Of a stretch of 64,000 nucleotides of DNA, positions 63,780 to 64,000 are shown piece after piece. The DNA comes from Flavobacterium degerlachei (GTDB taxonomy: Bacteria; Bacteroidota; Bacteroidia; Flavobacteriales; Flavobacteriaceae), in the NCBI RefSeq assembly GCF_900106645.1, contig NZ_FNMV01000012.1, forward strand, positions 1 to 64,000, read 5' to 3'. How positions within the stretch are numbered: position 1 is the first letter of the stretch; every line of letters begins with the position of its first letter. Made by a program: the position numbers and the translations under genes. The notes under the pieces are model-generated. The model was not told the origin of the DNA, did no database searches, and saw only the letters and a program-made list of their open reading frames with translations.

Positions 63780-64000
63780 ATGGTAAATAGAGACTCTCAA
63801 CTAGAAAAGGATTCAATTGAAAATTACATCCATAACAGTCGCTTAAAAATGGGACAGAATATTCGTGAAATCAGAGAAAAAAGAGGTTATAGTCAAGATG
63901 AGTTAGCAGAAATCATGGGTGTAAACCGAACTACAATTTCCAAAATAGAAAATGGAAAATTTAGTTTTAGTATTGATTACTTAGCCAAATTCTCTTTGTT
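63780..64000 (+). CDS. XRE-family HTH regulator (partial; C protein-like)
   Basis: At least 73 residues are visible before the window ends. The helix-turn-helix (about 23-73) reads LKMGQNIREIREKRGYSQDELA, in two parts, then MGVNRTTISKIENGK. The ATG at 63780 is used, and Met24 at 63849 is an alternative start. It is divergent from the methylase-nuclease-endonuclease operon, where controller (C) proteins are commonly found. The C-terminal part lies beyond the window. Confidence 0.75.
   Translation, partial: MVNRDSQLEKDSIENYIHNSRLKMGQNIREIREKRGYSQDELAEIMGVNRTTISKIENGKFSFSIDYLAKFSL

Overview
The window is chromosomal DNA from a member of the Bacteroidota, most probably a Flavobacterium. The evidence is low GC, promoter boxes of the Bacteroidota type (TTTG, about 19-20 bases, then TAnnTTTG), and typical Flavobacterium gene blocks: yceD-rpmF-fabH-accB-accC, a three-gene sdhCAB, an OmpA protein with thrombospondin type 3 repeats, a TPR-type sensor kinase, and an aceB gene facing a RamB-like regulator. 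No rRNA operon, CRISPR array or complete insertion sequence was seen. One intact tRNA gene (CAU anticodon, probably the lysidine-type Ile2 tRNA) lies at 43741-43814.

Layout. 1-5 kb: a transposase remnant, Mn-type sodA, comF, glyS and a small outer-membrane protein. 5-9.3 kb: a LytTR regulator whose receiver lacks the phosphoacceptor Asp, a tiny secreted protein made of four near-identical 14-residue repeats, and a lipobox-bearing TPR histidine kinase with its response regulator. 9.3-18.4 kb: thiL, pfkB, lepA, a glycosyltransferase with a decayed DUF2062 tail, an acyl/aryl-CoA ligase remnant, dusB, a LolC/E-type permease and rbfA. 18.4-27.5 kb: an AddA-like helicase-nuclease and an AddB-like nuclease, separated by kbl and ompA. 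27.5-32.4 kb: an alpha/beta hydrolase, an AbiH-family defence gene, an AIM24-family protein and aminopeptidase P. 32.4-36 kb: the glyoxylate-shunt locus, where aceB and its divergent regulator are intact but aceA is reduced to its last 32 codons. 36-56 kb: succinate dehydrogenase, an omega-amidase-like nitrilase, a lipoprotein, methylmalonyl-CoA epimerase, tRNA, ribE/pdxA, the fatty-acid initiation operon, two secreted peptidases, and a FAD oxidoreductase-mtgA-lpxR operon.

From about 56.3 kb the character changes to accessory DNA. Two 3'-terminal tRNA fragments form a 32-bp direct repeat with two compensating differences and bracket a GIY-YIG nuclease gene. After them come a NUDIX hydrolase, a cold-shock-domain protein, a HELAH metalloprotease and a tight three-gene restriction-modification operon: a C5-cytosine methyltransferase, a protein combining an EVE/PUA-like N-terminus with a NucS-like PD-(D/E)XK nuclease, and a Sau3AI/MutH-family endonuclease. 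An HTH regulator gene and a small partner are divergent from it. The three-gene operon is the best candidate for an under-described system.

Intergenic DNA carries several repeat families. The most striking is a hairpin element of about 90-105 bases, present four times, with conserved shoulders and a stem whose sequence changes while pairing is kept. Family assignments come from motif recognition without database searches.
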